This document shows, piece by piece, positions 59,654-64,000 of a stretch of 64,000 nucleotides of DNA. The position numbers and the translations under genes were made by a program. The stretch's first letter is position 1; each line of letters starts with the position of its first letter. The notes beneath the pieces are model-generated. The model did no database searches and was not told the DNA's origin. It saw only the letters and a list, made by a program, of their open reading frames with translations. The DNA comes from Streptomyces shenzhenensis (GTDB lineage Bacteria; Actinomycetota; Actinomycetes; Streptomycetales; Streptomycetaceae), in NCBI RefSeq assembly GCF_021462265.1, contig NZ_JAJONF010000047.1, positions 1 through 64,000 on the forward strand, read 5' to 3'.

Positions 59654-61195
59654 GTGGGGATCAGGAGACGGCACTGGGCGTGGGCGGCGGCACCGCTGGC
59701 GCTGGCCCTGCTGACGGCGAGCGGCTGCGACAGCGCGCCGGGTGACCCGGCGGCGGAGCCGACCGCCGCACCGTCCACGTCCACGTCCGCGGCCCGATCC
59801 GTGGCCCGGGTGTGCGCCGGCCCGGTCACCGGACCGGCGAAGGCGCCGGCGGGCGCGGTGACGGTCGACCCCGCGGTGGTCGGTGACCTGGCGGCGAAGA
59901 CCAGCAGCAGCCCCGCGAACACCACGTTCTGGCTCCGACCGGGCAAGCACAGGCTCGCCCCGGACCGCTACGCCCAGGTCATCCCCAAGAAGGGGGACCG
60001 CTACCTCGGCGCGCCGGGCGCGGTGCTCGACGGCGGGAAGAAGAACCAGTACGCGTTCTCGGGCACCGCCCGCGACGTCACCGTCCGCTACCTGACCGTG
60101 CAGCATTTCGTCGCACCGCAGAACGAGGGCGTGGTCAACCACGACTCGGCCGACGGGTGGGTGATCGAGAACACGACGATCCAGGACAACTCCGGGGCGG
60201 GGCTGATGGCCGGCGCCCACCAGCGGGTCCGCGCCAACTGCCTGCGCGACAACGGACAGTACGGAATGAACGCCTACAAGAACGGCGGCGGAATCAGCGG
60301 CCTGGTGGTCGAGGACAACGAGATCACGGGCAACAACACCGACGACTGGGAGCGGCGGCAGCAGGGCTGCGGCTGCACCGGAGGCGTCAAGTTCTGGGCC
60401 GTCGACGGCGCTGACATACGGGGCAACTGGGTGCACGGCAACCACGGAGCGGGGTTGTGGGCGGACACCGACAACAACGACTTCCTCATCGAGAACAACG
60501 TGCTCGACGCCAACGACGGTGCCGCGCTGATCTATGAGACCAGCTACAACGCGGTCATCCGGGACAACACGTTCCGGCGGAACAACTGGGTCGAGGGGCG
60601 CAGGTACGCCGACCGCGGCGACACCTTCCCGTACGCGACGATCTACCTGTCCGAGTCCGGCGGCGAACCACGGATCAGGGCCCGCACCGACAAGATCGAG
60701 ATCTACCGGAACGTGCTGGAGAACAACTGGTCCGGGATCACCCTGTGGGAGAACGCCGACCGGTTCTGCAACAGTCCGGCCAACACCTCCTCCGGTGACT
60801 GCACGCTGCTGGTGAAGAACACCGGCCGCTGCGTGAAGCCGGCGATCGACAAGGCACCGCTCTACGCCGACTGCCGGTGGAAGACCCAGCGGGTGGACAT
60901 CCACGGCAACCGCTTCGTGCTCGACAAGTCCGTGGTCCAGTGCACGCAGATGTGCGACCGCATGGCGGTGCTGTCCAACTACGGAACCTATCCGGACTGG
61001 TCGCCGTACAAGGGCGAGAGGGTGGCCGAGGCGATCACGCACAAGCAGGACAACCACTGGCACGACAACGTCTACCTGGGACCGTGGCAGTTCGCCGCCT
61101 ACGACCCGAGCCGGGTGCTCGACTTCGACGAGTGGCAGGGCACGGACTACCGGCAGGACACGGGCAGCACCCTCGACCCACGGGCCGGTGGCTGA
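59654..61195 (+). CDS. right-handed beta-helix lipoprotein
   Basis: A 513-residue exported protein. GTG 59654 opens a basic signal peptide with lipobox TASGC, so it is a lipoprotein. After a low-complexity linker, residues about 110-420 show repeated turns of the type VIENTTIQDNSGAGLMAG, VVEDNEITGNN, IRGNWVHGNHGAGLWAD and IENNVLDANDGAALIYE, a parallel beta-helix. This fold is shared by pectate lyases, C5-epimerases and other polysaccharide-binding enzymes. Several cysteine pairs (QGCGCTGG, CTQMCDR) suggest disulfides outside the cell. The DPHD motif of AlgG-type epimerases is not seen, so the activity is open. Confidence 0.83.
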   Translation: MGIRRRHWAWAAAPLALALLTASGCDSAPGDPAAEPTAAPSTSTSAARSVARVCAGPVTGPAKAPAGAVTVDPAVVGDLAAKTSSSPANTTFWLRPGKHRLAPDRYAQVIPKKGDRYLGAPGAVLDGGKKNQYAFSGTARDVTVRYLTVQHFVAPQNEGVVNHDSADGWVIENTTIQDNSGAGLMAGAHQRVRANCLRDNGQYGMNAYKNGGGISGLVVEDNEITGNNTDDWERRQQGCGCTGGVKFWAVDGADIRGNWVHGNHGAGLWADTDNNDFLIENNVLDANDGAALIYETSYNAVIRDNTFRRNNWVEGRRYADRGDTFPYATIYLSESGGEPRIRARTDKIEIYRNVLENNWSGITLWENADRFCNSPANTSSGDCTLLVKNTGRCVKPAIDKAPLYADCRWKTQRVDIHGNRFVLDKSVVQCTQMCDRMAVLSNYGTYPDWSPYKGERVAEAITHKQDNHWHDNVYLGPWQFAAYDPSRVLDFDEWQGTDYRQDTGSTLDPRAGG

Positions 61196-62465
61196 CATGG
61201 ACGCACAGATGAACGCACAGCCGGACACGCAGCCGGACACACGGTCCGGCACCGTACCGGGCCCCGCCGGCACCCCGAGGACCGTCGGCGTCGTCTGGGG
61301 GCTGCTGGTTCTCAACACGCTCGGCTCCGCCGGGGCGAAGACCATCGTCCCGCTGCCCCGCTCCCTCATCCAGATGGTCACCATGGGCGCCCTGGTCGCC
61401 GCGTTCGCGCTGGCGCTCACGGTCAACCTCCGGCTGCGCATCCGGGCCAGCGCCTACCTGCTCCTGCTCACCCTGCTGCTGGTGACGAGCGTGATCTCCA
61501 GCGCGAACCTGGAGTCCGGGTTCGGCGCGCTGTTCCGCTGCTTCCGGCTCGCTCTCTTCGTCGGCACCCTGTGGCTGCTCACCCGCTGGTGGGGCGGTGG
61601 CCTCACGTTCGTCCGCCATCACATCCGGGCGTACTTCGCGGTGCTCGGCTCGGTGGCCGCCGGCCTGGTCGTCTCACCGGGCGCGGCCCTGCCCGACCTC
61701 TACGGCGGACGCCTGGTCGGCGCCCTGTGGCCGCTCACCCCGCCGCAGATCGGGCAGTACGCGGCGGTGATCACCGGGCTCACGGTGCTGCTCGTGATGG
61801 GCCGTCGGACCGACCGGACCAGTGCCGCGGTGGTCATCGTGCCGTCCCTCGTACTGCTCGCGCTGACCCACACCCGGACGGCCACGCTCGGCCTGCTGAC
61901 CGGGCTGGCACTGGCGATCGGCTCGCTCCTTCTGACCAGCGCGGCCGCCCGCCGGTTCTTCACCTGGGCGGTGCTGTGCGCCGTGGTGGCCGCCGTGGGG
62001 TTCGCCTCCGCCCTGCAGACCTGGTTCCTGCGCGGACAGAGCAAGGAGAACTTCTCCAGCCTCACCGGCCGGGCCAAGGTCTGGGACGCCCTGCTCGCCG
62101 CGCCCCGGACGACCTCGGAGCAGGTGCTCGGCGTGGGCCTGGGCGACAAGTCGTTCGGCGGGCTGCCGATCGACAACAGCTGGCTGGCCGTCTACAACGA
62201 GCAGGGTCTGATCGGCGTCACCCTCGTCGCGGTGATCATCGTCGTGCTGGGCGGCGTGGCGTTGCTGCGGCCACCGTCGCTGGAGAGGGCCTGCGCGATC
62301 TTCCTGATCAGCTACTGCGCGATCGCCTCGTACACCGAGGCCGGTCTCGGCGACGCCTCGCCGTATCTGCTGCATCTGGCCCTGGCCGCCTCGCTGCTGG
62401 CGGCACCCGCCGCGGCGGCACCCCGCTCGACGCCCGAACTCCCCAGACGGCCGGAGGTGACCTGA
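61188..62465 (+). CDS. O-antigen ligase/polymerase-like membrane protein
   Basis: A 425-residue protein with about ten hydrophobic segments. Topology and the segments HTRTATLGLLTGL and DNSWLAVYNEQGLIGV resemble the Wzy_C/WaaL family, which polymerises or ligates polysaccharide units on the outer face of the membrane. I used GTG 61188, which overlaps the lipoprotein stop; ATG 61197 is an alternative. In this locus it is the best candidate for the Wzy polymerase. No Wzx flippase is seen in the window; it may lie beyond 64,000. Confidence 0.83.
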   Translation: MADMDAQMNAQPDTQPDTRSGTVPGPAGTPRTVGVVWGLLVLNTLGSAGAKTIVPLPRSLIQMVTMGALVAAFALALTVNLRLRIRASAYLLLLTLLLVTSVISSANLESGFGALFRCFRLALFVGTLWLLTRWWGGGLTFVRHHIRAYFAVLGSVAAGLVVSPGAALPDLYGGRLVGALWPLTPPQIGQYAAVITGLTVLLVMGRRTDRTSAAVVIVPSLVLLALTHTRTATLGLLTGLALAIGSLLLTSAAARRFFTWAVLCAVVAAVGFASALQTWFLRGQSKENFSSLTGRAKVWDALLAAPRTTSEQVLGVGLGDKSFGGLPIDNSWLAVYNEQGLIGVTLVAVIIVVLGGVALLRPPSLERACAIFLISYCAIASYTEAGLGDASPYLLHLALAASLLAAPAAAAPRSTPELPRRPEVT

Positions 62466-62467
62466 GC

Positions 62468-63709
62468 ATGCACGTCCTCGTGGTGCACAACCGCTACGCC
62501 TCGGCGCAGCCGAGCGGGGAGAACAAGGTCGTCGACCAGGAGGTGGCGCTGCTGCGCGCGGCCGGTCACCGGGTCGACGTGTTCGAGCGGCGCAGCGACG
62601 ACATCGCCGCCCGGTCCCTCCTCGGCAAGGCGGCGGTCCCGCTCCTCGTGCCGTGGAACCCGGCGGTCCGCACGGAACTCGCCGCCCGGCTGCGCACCGA
62701 GCGGCCGGACGTGGTGCACGTCCACAACGTCTTCCCGCTCCTGTCGCCCGCGGTCCTCGCCGCCTGCGCCGACGCCGGGGTGCCCGCCGTCGCCACGCTG
62801 CACAACTACACCCAGGTCTGCCCGCCCGGCACACTGCAGCGCGACGGCCGGCCGTGCACCGAGTGCGTCGGCTCCGCCCCGCTGCCCGCCGTCCGGCACG
62901 GCTGCTACCGCAACTCCCGCCTCGCGACGGTGCCGCTCGCCATCAGCCTGTCGGCCAACCGGCGGCGGTGGTGGTCCGGCGTACAGCGGTTCCTCTGCAT
63001 CTCCGCGGCCCAGCGGGACGTCCTGGTGCGGTCCGGCATGCCCGCCGAGCGGCTTGCGGTGAAGCACAACTTCGTTCCCGACCCGGGCAGTCGCCGGGAA
63101 GGCGGGGGAGAGCACGTGCTCTACCTCGGCCGGCTGGCCGAGGCCAAGGGCATACGGCTGCTCATGGCCGCGTGGGACGGGATCGCGGCGAGCGGCGGGG
63201 TGGGCGTGCCGCTCGTGATCGCCGGCACCGGGCCGCTGGAGCGAGAGGTCACCGCCTGGGCGGCGGGCCGGGCCGACGTCCGCTACGTCGGCCTGCTGGA
63301 CACGGCGGAGTGCCGGCAGGCCGTCGCGCGGTCGGTCGCCGTGGTGGCTCCCTCGACGTGGCTGGAGGCGTTCGGCCTGGTGGTCGTGGAGGCGATGGCG
63401 GCCGGGGTCCCGGCCGTCGCGGCCGGCCACGGCGCCTTCGTCGAACTCGTCGAGGACGGGGTCACCGGCCTGCTGCACCGGCCGGGCGAGCCCGCCTCGC
63501 TCGCCTCCGGCATCCGCCGGATCGCGGCCGAGCCGGCCCTGGGCCGGGAGATGGGCCAGGCGGCCCGCCGCCGCTACGAGCGGGAATTCAGCCCGGCCGT
63601 CGGGCTGGAGCGCCTGCTGGAGGAGTACCGCACCGCGATCGCGGATCGGTCAGCACAGGCTCGCGCCGGGCAGACCCGCGCGAGCAGGGGGGATGGGGAC
63701 AGCAGATGA
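62468..63709 (+). CDS. GT4 glycosyltransferase
   Basis: A 413-residue GT-B, family-4 enzyme. HVLVVHNRYASAQPSGENKV starts the acceptor domain; DVVHVHNVFPLLSP and LHNYTQVCPPGTLQRDG follow. The donor domain has VLYLGRLAEAKGIRLLM, VIAGTGPLE, and the EX7E motif in STWLEAFGLVVVEAMAAG. It adds a further sugar of the repeat unit. The ATG lies 2 bp after the ligase-like gene and its stop overlaps the methyltransferase start. Confidence 0.92.
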   Translation: MHVLVVHNRYASAQPSGENKVVDQEVALLRAAGHRVDVFERRSDDIAARSLLGKAAVPLLVPWNPAVRTELAARLRTERPDVVHVHNVFPLLSPAVLAACADAGVPAVATLHNYTQVCPPGTLQRDGRPCTECVGSAPLPAVRHGCYRNSRLATVPLAISLSANRRRWWSGVQRFLCISAAQRDVLVRSGMPAERLAVKHNFVPDPGSRREGGGEHVLYLGRLAEAKGIRLLMAAWDGIAASGGVGVPLVIAGTGPLEREVTAWAAGRADVRYVGLLDTAECRQAVARSVAVVAPSTWLEAFGLVVVEAMAAGVPAVAAGHGAFVELVEDGVTGLLHRPGEPASLASGIRRIAAEPALGREMGQAARRRYEREFSPAVGLERLLEEYRTAIADRSAQARAGQTRASRGDGDSR

Positions 63710-64000
63710 CACGATGCCGACTCTGCGGCTCGGAAGCGATGGCGAGCGTCGTCGACCTCGGGGCGACGCCGCCATGCGAGAGCTTTCTCGCCGCGGACCA
63801 ACTGGATCAGCCGGAGCCGGCGTACCCGCTGCACCTGCGGGTCTGCACCGAGTGCTGGCTCGCGCAGATCCCTCCGCTGATCACGCCGGAGGAGACGTTC
63901 AAGGAGTACGCGTACTTCTCCTCCTACTCGACCTCCTGGGTGGAGCACGCGCGTACGTTCGTCGAAGGCGCCGTGGAGCGCCTCGGCCTGGGCACCGACG
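63706..64000 (+). CDS. zinc-binding SAM methyltransferase, 5' part
   Basis: The first 98 residues of a gene cut by the window edge. CRLCG (residues 4-8) and CTEC form a zinc-binding pair, followed by the FKEYAYFSSYSTSWVEHA segment. This is the N-terminal putative zinc-binding domain of NDP-hexose C-methyltransferases and related enzymes. It may methylate a nucleotide sugar of the repeat unit. The catalytic SAM domain lies beyond the window. Confidence 0.85.
   Translation, partial: MTRCRLCGSEAMASVVDLGATPPCESFLAADQLDQPEPAYPLHLRVCTECWLAQIPPLITPEETFKEYAYFSSYSTSWVEHARTFVEGAVERLGLGTD

Noticed and set aside
59654..61195. Reading the beta-helix protein as an AlgG-type mannuronan C5-epimerase
   Set aside because: The DPHD active-site motif is absent; fold alone is not enough.

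Overview
The window is about 72% G+C, with strong third-position GC bias, GTG/TTG starts, ATGA/GTGA stop-start overlaps and many ABC sugar importers. All of this fits the chromosome of a Streptomyces or a close relative. I saw no tRNA, rRNA, CRISPR array, insertion sequence or phage gene.

Left flank (1-8.1 kb). Loosely connected enzymes and regulators: an MBL-fold hydrolase, an alpha/beta hydrolase, a LysR regulator divergent from a cupin protein, and a TetR regulator divergent from an aldehyde dehydrogenase. Between 2.6 and 3.2 kb lies a gene graveyard on the minus strand: an alcohol dehydrogenase reduced to its two ends, a 29-residue N-terminal stub of a GMC oxidoreductase, and a frameshifted scrap that resembles a large LuxR-type regulator.

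Galactoside region I (8.6-21.3 kb, plus strand). One long operon-like run encodes a secreted GH27 alpha-galactosidase with a lectin-like propeller, an ABC sugar importer (binding protein and two permeases), a cytoplasmic GH36 alpha-galactosidase, an SDR, a FadR-type regulator, galactonate dehydratase (DgoD), an aldose-epimerase-like protein, a KDPG/KDPGal aldolase and a PfkB sugar-acid kinase. Together they spell out capture of alpha-galactosides followed by oxidative (De Ley-Doudoroff) rather than Leloir galactose breakdown.

Middle (21.5-25.2 kb). An ABC exporter, a NudK-like Nudix hydrolase and an aldo/keto reductase with a MerR-style promoter.

Galactoside region II (25.2-31.7 kb, minus strand). 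A second binding protein, two permeases, a GH36-type alpha-galactosidase and a GH42 beta-galactosidase.

Inositol region (32.1-43.4 kb). iolD with a GntR/HutC regulator on the minus strand, divergent from a ribose-type ABC importer (binding protein, permease, ATPase) and an IolE-type TIM-barrel protein. These are followed by iolG, a phytanoyl-CoA-dioxygenase-like enzyme divergent from a LacI regulator, and a cupin. The other inositol genes (iolA, B, C) are not in the window.

Aromatic remnant (44.1-45.7 kb). A maleylacetate reductase sits directly downstream of, and overlaps, an intradiol dioxygenase that has lost its catalytic core.

Exopolysaccharide locus (46.5-64.0 kb, plus strand, running off the end). 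It holds a WbaP-type initiating sugar phosphotransferase, a GDP-mannose-6-dehydrogenase-like enzyme, two GT4 glycosyltransferases, two tandem Wzz-like co-polymerases whose kinase-like domains have lost the P-loop lysine, an AsnB-type amidotransferase, a two-domain oxidoreductase, a heparinase II/III-like (alginate-lyase-like) protein, a beta-helix lipoprotein, an O-antigen-ligase-like membrane protein and the start of a methyltransferase. I infer an envelope polymer containing uronic acid, possibly amidated. This is the most system-like and least familiar part of the window.
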